DNA of 64,000 nt from an uncultured Tateyamaria sp. (GCF_947504105.1 NZ_CANNGP010000016.1:19557-83556); one strand, 5' to 3'; counted from the stretch's first letter, positions 26,107 to 35,808 are shown. Numbers and translations are program-made. Notes: generated by a model not told the origin, from the letters alone.

Positions 26107-27240
26107 TCAGTGGTCCAATTTCACCCATGCCGCATTGCGGGCCGAGGATTTGACGCAGGCCGATACGAACTGCACGCCCCTCAGCCCATCATGTATCGTC
26201 GGATACACCACATCCTCCGGCACTACCTCGCCCGCCTTGACGGCGGCGATGGCAGTAGCAGCCTCGGTATAGATATTGGCGAACCCTTCCAGATAGCCTT
26301 CTGGATGCCCTGGCGGGATGCGTGAGACGCGCGCGGCAGCATCCCCTGCCCCGGCCCCGTTGCGGGTGATCAGCCGCTTGGGTTCACCAAAGGGTGTGTG
26401 CCACAGGTAGTTCGGATCCTCTTGCGCCCATTCAAGACCGCCCTTGTCGCCGTAGACCCGGATGCGAAGCGCATTCTCGTTCCCCGGGGCCACTTGGCTG
26501 CACCACAGCATCCCCTTGGCTCCGCCATCGAACCGCAACATAACATGACCGTTGTCGTCGACCTGCCGACCTGGCACGAAAGCTTCCAGATCTGCAGCCA
26601 GACTGTCGACCTCCAAACCTGTAACAAAGCAAGCAAGGTTGAATGCGTGGGTGCCGATGTCACCGGTAGACCCGCCCGCACCGGACCGTGCCGGATCGGT
26701 GCGCCATTCTGCTTGCTTGAAATCCTGTTCGACCGTTAGCCAGTCCTGCGGATACTCGACCTGCACCACACGGATGGTCCCAATGTCCCCATTCGCCACC
26801 ATCTCGCGCGCCTGACGCACCATGGGATAGCCGGTGTAGTTGTGGGTCAGGATGAACAGCGCGTCGCTGTCTTCAGCGGCCTTCACCAATTTCTTGGCAT
26901 CCGCCAAAGTCGATGTCAGCGGCTTGTCACAGATCACGTGAATACCGCACTTCAAAAACTCACGCGCCGCTGCATAGTGCACGTGGTTCGGTGTCACGAT
27001 ACTGACGGCGTCAATTCCGTCCTTCCGCCGCGCCTCACGCTGGGCCATCTGTTTGTAGTTGTCATAGATGCGCGGCAGACCAAGAGCCGCACCGCTGGCC
27101 TGAGACTTTTCCGGCGTCGAACTCAGCGCACCGGCCACAAGTTCGAACCGGTCGTCAATCCGACTGGCGATGCGGTGTACCCCGCCAATAAAGGCGTCGT
27201 TGCCGCCGCCAACCATACCCAGCTTGATACGGTCTGCCAT
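26107..27240 (-). CDS. Gfo/Idh/MocA-family NAD(P)-dependent dehydrogenase
   Basis: The 377-aa protein has an N-terminal Rossmann fold (KLGMVGGGNDAFIGGVHRIA), the family segment VSIVTPNHVHYAAAREFLKC, the C-D-K-P motif (HVICDKPLTSTLADA; usually E-K-P) and a C-terminal alpha/beta domain. It is predicted to oxidise a sugar or polyol carbon or an inositol-like ring. Its start overlaps the stop of the isomerase gene by one base, so it is translationally coupled and is the last gene of the carbohydrate operon. Confidence 0.9.
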   Translation of the reverse strand: MADRIKLGMVGGGNDAFIGGVHRIASRIDDRFELVAGALSSTPEKSQASGAALGLPRIYDNYKQMAQREARRKDGIDAVSIVTPNHVHYAAAREFLKCGIHVICDKPLTSTLADAKKLVKAAEDSDALFILTHNYTGYPMVRQAREMVANGDIGTIRVVQVEYPQDWLTVEQDFKQAEWRTDPARSGAGGSTGDIGTHAFNLACFVTGLEVDSLAADLEAFVPGRQVDDNGHVMLRFDGGAKGMLWCSQVAPGNENALRIRVYGDKGGLEWAQEDPNYLWHTPFGEPKRLITRNGAGAGDAAARVSRIPPGHPEGYLEGFANIYTEAATAIAAVKAGEVVPEDVVYPTIHDGLRGVQFVSACVKSSARNAAWVKLDH

Positions 27241-28295
27241 CAGTCGATCCCCAGCATCTTGCGGTTGGCTGCCTGGTCTGTGCCACCATCGGCAAAGTCG
27301 TCAAAAGCACGTTCGGTTACGCGGATAATATGATCGGACACGAACTGGGCCCCCTCGCGCGCCCCGTCCTCGGGATGCTTCAGGCAGCATTCCCATTCCA
27401 CCACAGCCCAACCATCAAAGTCGTTGGCTGCCATCTTGGAAAACACTGCTGCGAAGTCGACCTGCCCGTCACCGAGCGACCGGAATCGACCCGCGCGGTC
27501 GACCCAGCTTTGATATCCGGAATACACGCCCTGCCGTCCCGTCGGATTGAACTCGGCATCCTTGACATGGAACATCCGGATACGATCTTTGTAAGTGTCT
27601 ATATTATCAAGGTAATCAAGGCACTGCAGGACATAGTGGCTCGGGTCATAGAGCATGTTGCAACGTGCGTGATTGTCCACACGCTCAAGGAACATCTCGA
27701 AGGTCACACCATCATGCAGGTCTTCGCCCGGGTGAATTTCATAGCAGATATCGACCCCGTTTTCCTCGGCATGATCAAGGATCGGACGCCAGCGCGCCGC
27801 AAGCTCGTCAAAGGCGGTCTCGACCAGGTCAGCAGGGCGTTGAGGCCATGGATAGATATAAGGCCATGCCAGCGCGCCAGAGAACGTGGCATGTGCACCG
27901 ATGCCCATATTGGCCGAGGCCGAGATCGCCTGTTTCACCTGATCCACGGCCCATGCCTGCCGCGCCTTGGGGTTGCCGCGCACAGATTCAGCGGCGAACC
28001 CGTCAAACGCTTCGTCATAAGCCGGGTGCACTGCAACCAACTGCCCCTGAAGGTGGGTGGACAGCTCGGTCACCTCGACCCCGTTTTCGGCGGCCTGCCC
28101 CTTGAACGTCTCGCAATAATCCTTGCTTTCTGCCGCCGTGGCCAAATCGATCAAACGCCCGTCCCAACTGGGAACCTGCACGCCTTTGTAGCCGCAATCG
28201 GCGGCCCACTTGGTGATGGCATCCCAAGAATTAAACGGCGCGTCATCGCCTGCAAACTGCGCCAGAAACAGCGCCGGACCCTTGATGGTTTTCAT
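27240..28295 (-). CDS. Sugar phosphate isomerase/epimerase (TIM-barrel, AP-endonuclease-2 fold)
   Basis: The 351-aa protein resembles xylose-isomerase-like TIM barrels: GYKGVQVPSWDGRLIDLATA, VDICYEIHPGEDLHDGVTFE (metal Glu), RCNMLYDPSHYVLQ (metal Asp/His) and GWAVVEWECCLKHPEDGARE (metal Glu). ATG 28295 has GGGAGG upstream and begins MKTIKGPALFLAQFAG; the frame start at 28313 is rejected. Paired with the downstream dehydrogenase, a usual combination in catabolism of unusual sugars or polyols. The exact reaction is unknown. Confidence 0.9.
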   Translation of the reverse strand: MKTIKGPALFLAQFAGDDAPFNSWDAITKWAADCGYKGVQVPSWDGRLIDLATAAESKDYCETFKGQAAENGVEVTELSTHLQGQLVAVHPAYDEAFDGFAAESVRGNPKARQAWAVDQVKQAISASANMGIGAHATFSGALAWPYIYPWPQRPADLVETAFDELAARWRPILDHAEENGVDICYEIHPGEDLHDGVTFEMFLERVDNHARCNMLYDPSHYVLQCLDYLDNIDTYKDRIRMFHVKDAEFNPTGRQGVYSGYQSWVDRAGRFRSLGDGQVDFAAVFSKMAANDFDGWAVVEWECCLKHPEDGAREGAQFVSDHIIRVTERAFDDFADGGTDQAANRKMLGID

Positions 28296-28318
28296 GGTGT
28301 GTCCTCCCTTCATGCCGC

Positions 28319-29371
28319 TCAGGTGGTTGGCATGTTTTCCTTCAAATAGATGTCGATACGGATGCGTTCCTGAGTGTGGTCGATGGGTTGCCGGTCCGCA
28401 GTCGCCTTCATCAACCGCACGGCTGACCGCACAAGGTGACCCGTATCCTGGGATATGATGGCATCGAATACGTCATTGTTCAAAGCGGTGCGCGAGGTAG
28501 CGGTGAGTTCGTGCGCAATGACCACAAGGCCGGGATGCGGATTGTCGCCAAGATATTGGATCAGGCCCGGATTGCCTGCCGCAGATGAGTATATTCCGCA
28601 CAGATCGGGGTAGGACGTAAAAACCTCGGGCAGCATCTTGCGGATCAGTTCGGGGTCGTCCCGCCCCTCGATCGATGCAACGACATCAAGTTCGGGAAAC
28701 TGTTCCGACATGACGGCATCAAAACCCTTGCGGCGCTCAAGGTGATCACGGGCCAGTCGTGATCCGGTGATCACCAACACACGCCCCCCCTGTCTGGCAA
28801 AGCGCCCCATAAGGTGCGCGGCTGTTCTACCGGCGGCAACATTGTCAACGCCGATAAAGTGATCGCGCTCGGAACTGGGCAGATCCGCAACCAGGGCGAC
28901 AACGACGATCCCCCGCGCACGTGCGCGCTTGACGGCGTCACGGACCGAGGGGGTTTCCGGCCCGAATACGGCCACCCCGTCCGTCTGGCTTGCATCCACA
29001 TCGTCCAGTGTCTGAACGATGGCTTGCGGATCGAAAGGGGCGACACGCACGGTATCCAGGGTTGTCCTTTGGTGGCGCAGTTTCATCGCCTGCTCGGCGA
29101 CATGATGATCCAACGCCACCACGAACTCATTGGCCGTATCCGGCAGGATGAACAGAAGGTTATAGACCCGACCACGCGCAAGATTGGCAGCCGCCGTGTC
29201 GCGGACATAGCCAAGCTCTGCGATCGCGTTGTTGACCTTTTCGATGGTCACAGATCGGACGCCGGGACGCGCATTCAAGACGCGATCTACCGTCGCCAGC
29301 GACACACCCGCCACACGGGCGATGTCGTTGACCGTCGGCTTGATCACTGTCTTGGCGTCCTGCTTGTTCAA
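28319..29371 (-). CDS. LacI-family transcriptional repressor
   Basis: The 350-aa regulator has a LacI helix-turn-helix (TVNDIARVAGVSLATVDRVLNA, then a hinge helix region) and a periplasmic-binding-protein-like effector domain. No ATG opens the frame: the first starts are TTG 29371 and GTG 29347, both close behind the kinase stop, so translation is probably weak and coupled. It lies inside the operon it presumably controls. Candidate operators are the repeats at 37264-37313 next to the operon promoter and a related 10-mer at 33718. Confidence 0.88.
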   Translation of the reverse strand: MNKQDAKTVIKPTVNDIARVAGVSLATVDRVLNARPGVRSVTIEKVNNAIAELGYVRDTAAANLARGRVYNLLFILPDTANEFVVALDHHVAEQAMKLRHQRTTLDTVRVAPFDPQAIVQTLDDVDASQTDGVAVFGPETPSVRDAVKRARARGIVVVALVADLPSSERDHFIGVDNVAAGRTAAHLMGRFARQGGRVLVITGSRLARDHLERRKGFDAVMSEQFPELDVVASIEGRDDPELIRKMLPEVFTSYPDLCGIYSSAAGNPGLIQYLGDNPHPGLVVIAHELTATSRTALNNDVFDAIISQDTGHLVRSAVRLMKATADRQPIDHTQERIRIDIYLKENMPTT

Positions 29372-29377
29372 CCCCGC

Positions 29378-31016
29378 CTACCCTTTCATGGCCTTGGCCA
29401 ACCCTTCAAAGACCAGCGCAACCGCCTCGGCCCCCGGATCATTGTGCCCCTTCAAATTCTCCGAGGGCACATACGCGGCACGTCCGGCTTTTGCACGGTG
29501 AATTTGCGCGGTGTTGTCTGCCCCCTTGCGAGCTGCAGCAGCGGATGCACCCATACCGTCAGACAGCGCGGCCAGCGCGGGTGCCAGCGCGTCAATCATT
29601 GTCCGGTCCCCCACCTGCGCGCCGCCCACATCACTCACACGCGTCAGACCTTCGGCCAAGGCCTTGTGTAGGGGCGCACCACCAGCACAGGCATCCCCCG
29701 CAGCGTTGAAGTAGATGGCAAGGATCACGCCCGACGACCCGCCCATGGTCTGGCTCAGTTCGTTTCCTAGCGCCGGAAACAGTTGAGTGAGATCGGCAAG
29801 CGGCATCGCGTCCAACCGGGCTTTGAGCGCACGTGCCGCCGTTGCGAGTGTGCTGCCGGTATCTCCATCGCCGGATTTGGCGTCTAGTTCGTTCAGAGTA
29901 CTCTCGGCCGCGATCAGGACGTCGGCGACTTGGGCAATGGTGTCGCGGGTCTGCGCATTGGCGGAGGGGATCGGTTCAATTGGGGTAAGGCCATCCGGCA
30001 GAGGCGTCACCGGAACGTCCACCAGCGCCTGCATCCCGGGCCATGCCGCCATCGGGACGGGGACTGCCAATGCCTCAAGTTCCTCATTCGTTGCGGGCAG
30101 GATCGACACGGAAAAGCCGTGCATATCAAGAGATGTCATCATCGACGCTGGCCCGACCACATGGCTTGCGATGCCCGCTTGCACCAGCCCGTGGCACAAT
30201 ACGGACATCTCAAGCGGCGTCGTCGAACCAAGGTTGTTGACCAACGCAACAGATGAGCCATCGGGTGCATGATCGCGCAATTTCGTCAGAACCAGATCCA
30301 TTGCCTGCGCCGCACCGGAGAAATCAACCTGCTCGACACCGGGCTCACCATGAATGCCCAAGCCCAACTCCGCCTTTCCAGAGGGAATGCGATTTTCCTT
30401 GGGCAAACCCGGCACGGTGCACGTGTCGAGGCTGGTGCCGATGGACGCGACATTCTTGATGATCCGTCGCGCGGCAGCGGCCACATCTTCAAGCGGTCTA
30501 CCCGCATCGGCCATGGCGCCCGCAATCTTATGAACAAACAGGGTGCCCGCCACACCGCGCGGCTGCGGCAGATCAGGCAGGGCAATATCGTCATCCACTA
30601 CAACCATCTCTACCTTGCGGCCCAGCGCGCGGGCGCGTTCGGCGGCCAAACCAAAGTTCAGACGATCGCCGGTGTAGTTCTTGACGATCAGCAGGCAGCC
30701 GGCCTCTCCTGTCACGGCAAGAATACCTGCAAGCACCGCTTCGACCGATGGTGATGCAAAGACTTCTCCACAAACTGCGGCGGTCAACATGCCGGGCCCG
30801 ACAAATCCAGCATGGGCCGGTTCATGGCCTGACCCGCCACCCGAGATCAGTGCGACCCGATCCCGCACCCAGTCAGACCGGTAGACCGGTAGACCGGTAG
30901 ACCACCTTGATATGCGGATACCCGTCGAGCCTTGTCAAAGCCCCGCCCGAGCAGGCCAGCAGGCCATCGATGGCCTCCTTGACCAAATCTTCTTTTGCGT
31001 TGACGAATTGTGCCAT
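29378..31016 (-). pseudogene. Dihydroxyacetone-kinase-family kinase (DhaK-DhaL fusion), frameshifted at an 8-bp tandem repeat
   Basis: ATG 31016, with AAAGGAG upstream, opens MAQFVNAKEDLVKEAIDGLL. This frame ends at TGA 30873-30875 just after GGTCTACC repeats. The rest of the protein continues in another frame from GTG 30868 (RDRVALISGGGSGHEPAHAG) to 29378. The K domain has the catalytic histidine in GLGIHGEPG. The L domain has the metal-binding LNELDAKSGDGDTGST and the TMGGSSG segment. Removing two of the three repeat units (16 nt) gives one 540-aa protein with VVYRSDWVRDRVALISGGG at the join. The TGA and the GTG lie 4 nt apart, so termination-reinitiation could still yield a 496-aa product. 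Expected role: phosphorylation of dihydroxyacetone or a C4 ketose. It may be phase-variable, a true mutation, or an assembly error. Confidence 0.85.
30880..30903 (+). repeat. 8-bp tandem repeat (GGTAGACC)x3 in the kinase gene
   Basis: Three perfect head-to-tail copies, preceded by a half copy (GACC), read as (GGTCTACC)x3 on the coding strand. Eight is not a multiple of three, so each slip changes the reading frame. One or four copies would keep the kinase frame open; three closes it. Confidence 0.9.
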
Positions 31017-31030
31017 GTGCTTCTCCTTTC

Positions 31031-32029
31031 TCAGGTGATCCGCGCGCCCACCGCGTCAAAGAAAACGGGGTTTTCCGGAGCGATCTGTATTGTTTCGCCC
31101 GCGTTCAGAGATGTGTGCGGGTCGGTCAGGGTGATGACATCATGGTTCGCAACTTTCAAATGCAACCGTGTCTGGTCACCCAGATGTTCCACACGGACAA
31201 CCTGAGCGTCGCGGCCTGCCCCATGCCGGATATTTTCCGGTCGCAGTCCCACTTGATGCGCGCCCGCCGGGGCATCCTCGCCCAGCAAACCGACGGGAAG
31301 AAGATTGATGCGCGGCTGCCCCAAACGGGCCGCAACATAGGCCGTGCGCGGGTTTTCGTAGATGTCGCGCGGGGTGCCGAATTGCACCAAGCGGCCCTCA
31401 TCCAGTACACCCACATGGGTGGCCATGGTCATCGCCTCGATCTGGTCATGGGTGACATAGAGCAAGGTCGCAGCAAGTTCCGCATGGATGCGCTTCAATT
31501 CAACCCGCAGGTCGGCACGCAGCTTGGCATCAAGTGAACTAAGAGGTTCATCCATCAGGTAAACTTGCGGATCACGCACCAGTGCCCGCCCGATGGACAC
31601 CCGTTGCATCTCGCCCCCTGACAACTCGGTTGCCTTGTTGTCGAGCTTGTGCGGGATGTGCAGTACCTCGGCCACTTCCTGCACCTTGCGCGCGACTTCG
31701 TCTTCGGGCGTTTTCAGGATCGGTGAGCGCAGCGGGAAAGCGAGGTTGTCGCGCACCGTCATGTGCGGATAGAGCGAGTATTGCTGAAATACCATCGCCA
31801 CGTCGCGTTGTGCCGGCGTCAGACCGGTGACCGACACACCACCAATTTTGATGTCCCCGCTGTCCGGTTTTTCGAGGCCAGCGATCAAGCGCAATGTGGT
31901 TGTTTTGCCAGCACCTGTTGGTCCCAAAAGCACGACGAACGCGCCATCAGGAATGATCAGATTCATGTCCATCACCGCTTGCGTCGTCTTGAAGGCCTTG
32001 GACACGGCTTGCAGTTGCACCTCAGCCAT
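31031..32029 (-). CDS. Sugar ABC transporter ATPase (UgpC/MalK type), second ATPase
   Basis: A 332-aa ATPase with Walker A GPTGAGKTT, Q-loop VFQQYSLYPHMTV, signature LSGGEMQR, Walker B VYLMDEPLSSLD, and a C-terminal TOBE/OB regulatory domain (QVGLRPENIRHGAG). It overlaps the preceding ATPase gene by 8 nt. Two different MalK-like ATPases in one operon suggest a heterodimeric motor, as known for the glycerol importer GlpST of rhizobia. Confidence 0.92.
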   Translation of the reverse strand: MAEVQLQAVSKAFKTTQAVMDMNLIIPDGAFVVLLGPTGAGKTTTLRLIAGLEKPDSGDIKIGGVSVTGLTPAQRDVAMVFQQYSLYPHMTVRDNLAFPLRSPILKTPEDEVARKVQEVAEVLHIPHKLDNKATELSGGEMQRVSIGRALVRDPQVYLMDEPLSSLDAKLRADLRVELKRIHAELAATLLYVTHDQIEAMTMATHVGVLDEGRLVQFGTPRDIYENPRTAYVAARLGQPRINLLPVGLLGEDAPAGAHQVGLRPENIRHGAGRDAQVVRVEHLGDQTRLHLKVANHDVITLTDPHTSLNAGETIQIAPENPVFFDAVGARIT

Positions 32030-33119
32030 GGGCGAGCACTCCTTCGTTCAGTTCCGAGCGCAGAGCGCGACCAGACGTCTTGTCGAACAGGGTCACGGTC
32101 TGACCGTTGAACCCAAGGCCAACGGTTTCCCCTACTGTCGCAGGTTGGTCCGACGCAATGCGCGCCTTGACCTCACCATTTGGCGTATCGAGGGTCACGA
32201 TTTGCGTTGTTCCAAGGTATTCTGTAGCCAACACCTTGCCCCGGTAGTCGCCATCGGAAAACAGTTGGATATGTTCTGGCCGGACGCCAAAGACGAGATC
32301 ACCCGCAGCCCCTTCGCGCAATGCGGGGATGTCCATCGGCTGATTGTTCAGGCGTATCTGGGCGTCACCCACTCCGATTTTTCCGTTGAAATTCAAGAAG
32401 TTCATGGCCGGTGAACCGATGAAATCCGCGACAAACATGGTTGCGGGCATGTCGTAGATGTCCTGCGGTTTGCCGAACTGTTCGACCACGGCGTTATTCA
32501 TGACGACGATCTTGTCGCCCATCTGCATGGCCTCAAGCTGATCGTGGGTGACATAGACAGTGGTGGCCCCCATACGGTCGTGCAGGGCGCGCAGTTCTTC
32601 GGCCATGTGTTCGCGGAACTCTGCATCGAGCGCTCCGAGTGGTTCATCCATCATGAAGGCTTTCGGCTCGCGCACGATGGCACGGCCAAGCGCCACGCGT
32701 TGGCGGTCACCGCCCGACAACCCGCCCACCGGCTTCTTGAGTATGTTCTTGATCCCGAGGATCGTCGCGACCTCGTCAACCTTCGCACGCACCTGCGCGC
32801 GCGGCATGCCCTGGCTGACCAGCGGGTAGCTGAGGTTCTTGTAGACGTTCATGTGCGGATAGAGCGCAAACATCTGGAAAACAAAGGCGATGTCGCGCTC
32901 GGATGGGGGCCGTTGACCAATCTCTTCGCCGTCGAGGTAGATCTCTCCGCTCGTTGGCAACTCGAGGCCGGCGATCATGCGCAGGGTCGTGGTCTTGCCG
33001 CAGCCAGACGGGCCCAGCAACATGAAGAACTCTCCGTCTTCGATGGTGAAAGAGCTTTCCCGAACCGCGACGAAATCGCCGAATTCCTTTCGGACATTTT
33101 TGATAACGATTTCAGCCAT
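32022..33119 (-). CDS. Sugar ABC transporter ATPase (UgpC/MalK type), first ATPase
   Basis: A 365-aa ATPase with Walker A GPSGCGKTT, Q-loop VFQMFALYPHMNV, signature LSGGDRQR, Walker B AFMMDEPLGALD, and a C-terminal regulatory domain (VFGVRPEHIQLFSDGD). Its start overlaps the VOC gene end by 8 nt and its end overlaps the second ATPase by 8 nt, so the three genes are translationally coupled. Confidence 0.93.
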   Translation of the reverse strand: MAEIVIKNVRKEFGDFVAVRESSFTIEDGEFFMLLGPSGCGKTTTLRMIAGLELPTSGEIYLDGEEIGQRPPSERDIAFVFQMFALYPHMNVYKNLSYPLVSQGMPRAQVRAKVDEVATILGIKNILKKPVGGLSGGDRQRVALGRAIVREPKAFMMDEPLGALDAEFREHMAEELRALHDRMGATTVYVTHDQLEAMQMGDKIVVMNNAVVEQFGKPQDIYDMPATMFVADFIGSPAMNFLNFNGKIGVGDAQIRLNNQPMDIPALREGAAGDLVFGVRPEHIQLFSDGDYRGKVLATEYLGTTQIVTLDTPNGEVKARIASDQPATVGETVGLGFNGQTVTLFDKTSGRALRSELNEGVLAHG

Positions 33120-33480
33120 TTGTAATTACCTCTCCGATACGCAGGAGGTTGCCATCCGGGTCCCAGAGCGTGGCTTCACGCATGCCCGACGGCTTGTTTT
33201 CGGCGGGAAGGAAGCGGGGAAATCCAGCCATGGCAGGCAGGCCCAAACCCGCCAGAAGATCGGACACCTCATCGACTTTTTGCGGCCGGATATATGCGCC
33301 ATGGTCGCAGTCTTCGGGGCGGTGCGTGGCGTTGTGGAAGAAGTGCAGCTCGACCCTGTCGCGATTGATGAGCAGGTATCCATCGTCCTTGTACCAGGTG
33401 GCAAATCCCCAGCCGGAATAGAAGGCTTCGGTCGCGCCAAGGTCACGTGAGGGCATAATCGGGCAGACTTGTTCGAGCAT
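33112..33480 (-). CDS. VOC-superfamily (glyoxalase/bleomycin-resistance-like) protein
   Basis: The 122-aa single-module protein has paired beta-alpha-beta-beta-beta motifs: ATEAFYSGWGFATWYKDDGY, RVELHFFHNATHRPEDCDHG and a C-terminal MREATLWDPDGNLLRIGE. It resembles small bleomycin-resistance proteins, but in a transport and catabolic operon it more likely acts as a metal-dependent isomerase or lyase, or as a binding protein. It lies directly against the small membrane-protein gene (stop at 33481) and overlaps the ATPase gene by 8 nt. Confidence 0.85.
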   Translation of the reverse strand: MLEQVCPIMPSRDLGATEAFYSGWGFATWYKDDGYLLINRDRVELHFFHNATHRPEDCDHGAYIRPQKVDEVSDLLAGLGLPAMAGFPRFLPAENKPSGMREATLWDPDGNLLRIGEVITNG

Positions 33481-33675
33481 CTATTCCCCCTCTGGGAAGT
33501 GGCTGACGATGATGAACATGACCGTGCCCACGAGCGTTGTGATGAAGGAATAGGTGAAAGCCCAGAGTACGAAAGGCTGCATCAGCATGAAAACGCCTAG
33601 GGCGATGATGATGGTCGCCAGCGCCTCCCATGGGCCACGGCGCAGGCGCATGAGGCCGGTGAAGAACCCTCTCAT
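33481..33675 (-). CDS. Small two-helix membrane protein of the sugar ABC operon
   Basis: A 64-aa protein with two predicted membrane helices (WEALATIIIALGVFMLMQPF and TYSFITTLVGTVMFIIVSHF) and basic N-terminal residues (MRGFFTGLMRLRRG). GGAGGG lies about 9 nt before the ATG. I recognise no named family with certainty, though small membrane proteins of the DUF2160 type accompany glycerol-type ABC importers. It is probably an accessory subunit of this transporter, by position. Confidence 0.7.
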   Translation of the reverse strand: MRGFFTGLMRLRRGPWEALATIIIALGVFMLMQPFVLWAFTYSFITTLVGTVMFIIVSHFPEGE

Positions 33676-33705
33676 GATATTATGCCCTCCGATTGCTGAA
33701 AACGG

Positions 33706-33759
33706 GGGGGTGATATTCGTACATCATCCGTACACCCCCTGTGCACCCCGCAGGTGCAC
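33706..33759 (-). promoter_or_regulatory. Two stem-loops in the permease/small-protein spacer
   Basis: GGGGGTG-N20-CACCCCC (33706-33739) and GTGCACC-CCGCA-GGTGCAC (33741-33759) lie between the second permease stop and the small membrane-protein start. The loop of the first holds CGTACATCAT (33718-33727), the same 10-mer as in the operon's promoter-region repeats. Confidence 0.4.
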
Positions 33760-33787
33760 CAAGATGTCGTGGCTTGGAATGGGCGGA

Positions 33788-34726
33788 TCATTTGCGCACC
33801 GCTCCGAATGTGATCCCGCGCAGCAGGTGTTTGCGCAGCAGGATGGTGAAGATCATCACGGGCAGCAGGAAGATCGTGGCCCCCGCCGCAACCGCGGGCC
33901 AGTCAAGGCCGCCGACGCCGATGATGGTCGGGATGAAGGGTGGTGCCGTTTGGGCCGTGGCCGAGGTCAGCAGCACCGCGAAGGCGTATTCGTTCCACGC
34001 AAAGATCAGGCAGAAGATGGCGGTGGAAGCAATGCCCGTCGCGGCCTGCGGCAGGACCACTTTGTAGAACGCTTGAAACCGGGTGTAGCCATCGATCAGC
34101 GTCGCCTCTTCGTACTCGCGCGGGATTTCGTCGATGAACCCTTTGAGCAGCCAGACAGCGAGCGAGATGTTCACAGCCGTATAGAGCAGGATCATGCCCA
34201 GATGCGTGTCCGACAGGCCGAGATTGCGGTACATCAGGAAGATCGGGATCGCGACGGCAATGGGCGGCATCATCCTTGTACTTAGGATGAAGAAAAGCAG
34301 ATCGTCGGCCAGTGGTATCTTGAACCGGCTGAACGCGTAGGCCGCAAGCGTGCCAAGGAAAATCGACAGGAAGGTCGACCCGAAGCCGATGATGACCGAG
34401 TTCAGGAACCTCTCGCCGAATTTCGAGGGGCCGACAATGACCATGTCGTATTCGCGCACGATCTCGTCTGCCCAGTTTTGCGGCGGGTTGGCTTCGAGAA
34501 AGTCCTGGGTTTGCCGCGTGCGGGTGGTGAAGAGGTTCACGTAGCCTTCGAGCGTGGGTTCGAACACGACTTTGGGCGGGTAGCTGATGGCATCGCTGGG
34601 CGACTTGAACCCGGTGAGCATGATCCACGCCAGCGGGATCATCGTGATCAGGGCGTAGAGGATGACCAGCGATCCGGCGAACCATTTCGACCGCGTGCTG
34701 GGTTCGGTGACGGAATAGGCGCTCAT
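33788..34726 (-). CDS. Carbohydrate ABC transporter permease (MalG type)
   Basis: The 312-aa permease has a first helix at about residues 20-40, a long periplasmic loop (~60-120; LFTTRTRQTQDFLEANPPQN), further helices, and the EAA motif EYEEATLIDGYTRFQAFYKV. The long first loop is typical of permeases of glycerol- or polyol-type importers. ATG 34726 (MSAYSVTEPSTRSKWFAGSL) is preferred to the frame start at 34792, whose extra 22 residues are unlike the family. Confidence 0.9.
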   Translation of the reverse strand: MSAYSVTEPSTRSKWFAGSLVILYALITMIPLAWIMLTGFKSPSDAISYPPKVVFEPTLEGYVNLFTTRTRQTQDFLEANPPQNWADEIVREYDMVIVGPSKFGERFLNSVIIGFGSTFLSIFLGTLAAYAFSRFKIPLADDLLFFILSTRMMPPIAVAIPIFLMYRNLGLSDTHLGMILLYTAVNISLAVWLLKGFIDEIPREYEEATLIDGYTRFQAFYKVVLPQAATGIASTAIFCLIFAWNEYAFAVLLTSATAQTAPPFIPTIIGVGGLDWPAVAAGATIFLLPVMIFTILLRKHLLRGITFGAVRK

Positions 34727-34841
34727 GATGTGCGGTCCGGTTGGGGTGTCGGGGTCGGGAGGGGGGCTGCCTGCCCCGCGGTGCTGGCGCACCGCCGCCC
34801 GAGAGATCTTTTGGCAAGATGAGAGAGCCTGGTGGACACGA

Positions 34842-35789
34842 TCAACGCTCCTTCACCTTGTTGAGGGCTTTGACGTAGATGCTGGCGAGGCCGAACACCG
34901 TGACGAAGAGGATGATGGCATAGGCGCTAGCGTAGCCTGTGCGCCACTTCTCGAATGCCTCGCGCTTGAGGTTGATCGACGTGAGTTCGGTTGTTGAACC
35001 CGGCCCACCACCGGTCAATTGGACCACGAGGTCGAACATCTTGAAGTTCTCGATCCCACGGAACAGCACTGCGAGCATCAGGAAGGGCAGCACCATGGGG
35101 ATGGTGATGGTAAAGAACTGGCGCAGTTTCGAAGCGCGGTCGACCTCGGCCGCTTCGTAGATGTAATCGGGGATGGAGCGGAGCCCCGCAAGGCAGATCA
35201 GCATCACGAAGGGCGTCCACATCCATGTGTCCACGATGACGATGGACCATGGGGCCAGTTGGACGGAGCCGAGCATTTCGAAGCTGCTGGGTTCTTTGCC
35301 GGTGAAGAAGGCGATGATGTAGTTGAAGAGCCCGATTTGTGGCTGGTACAGGAACTTCCAGAAATTTCCGACCACCGCAGGCGACAGCATCATGGGCAGC
35401 ACGATGATCGTGGTCCAGAGGTCGTTGCCCTTGAATTTCTTGTTGATGAGCCACGCCAGCGTGAACCCGATCAGCACCTGCAGCGCGATGGTCCAGAACA
35501 GGAAGTGCGCGGTGGCCTGCATGTTCAGCCAGATGTCACTGTCGGTCAGGATCCGCTCGTAATTGCGCAGACCGATGAATTCCGGTTCGCGGTTCAGACG
35601 GTTGGCTTTGTAGTTGGTAAAGCTGAGCTGGATCGTCCAGATCAAAGGAAAGATGTTGATTGCCAGCAGCAGGAAGATCGTAGGAGCGACAAAGATCCAC
35701 GCGATGGCGCGGTCGCTCAATCCCTTGATCTTGCGCGCCACTTTCTGGGGTGTGACCTTGGCCGCGCGATTGGCGATGGTGTCTGTCAT
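34842..35789 (-). CDS. Carbohydrate ABC transporter permease (MalF type)
   Basis: The 315-aa permease has six predicted helices, starting with AIAWIFVAPTIFLLLAINIF, and the EAA loop YEAAEVDRASKLRQFFTITI. AGGACAGG precedes ATG 35789; the frame start at 35843 runs through the hairpin-rich spacer and is rejected. It forms the channel with the MalG-type permease downstream. Confidence 0.9.
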   Translation of the reverse strand: MTDTIANRAAKVTPQKVARKIKGLSDRAIAWIFVAPTIFLLLAINIFPLIWTIQLSFTNYKANRLNREPEFIGLRNYERILTDSDIWLNMQATAHFLFWTIALQVLIGFTLAWLINKKFKGNDLWTTIIVLPMMLSPAVVGNFWKFLYQPQIGLFNYIIAFFTGKEPSSFEMLGSVQLAPWSIVIVDTWMWTPFVMLICLAGLRSIPDYIYEAAEVDRASKLRQFFTITIPMVLPFLMLAVLFRGIENFKMFDLVVQLTGGGPGSTTELTSINLKREAFEKWRTGYASAYAIILFVTVFGLASIYVKALNKVKER

Positions 35790-35808
35790 CTGGCAAACCT
35801 GTCCTGTG

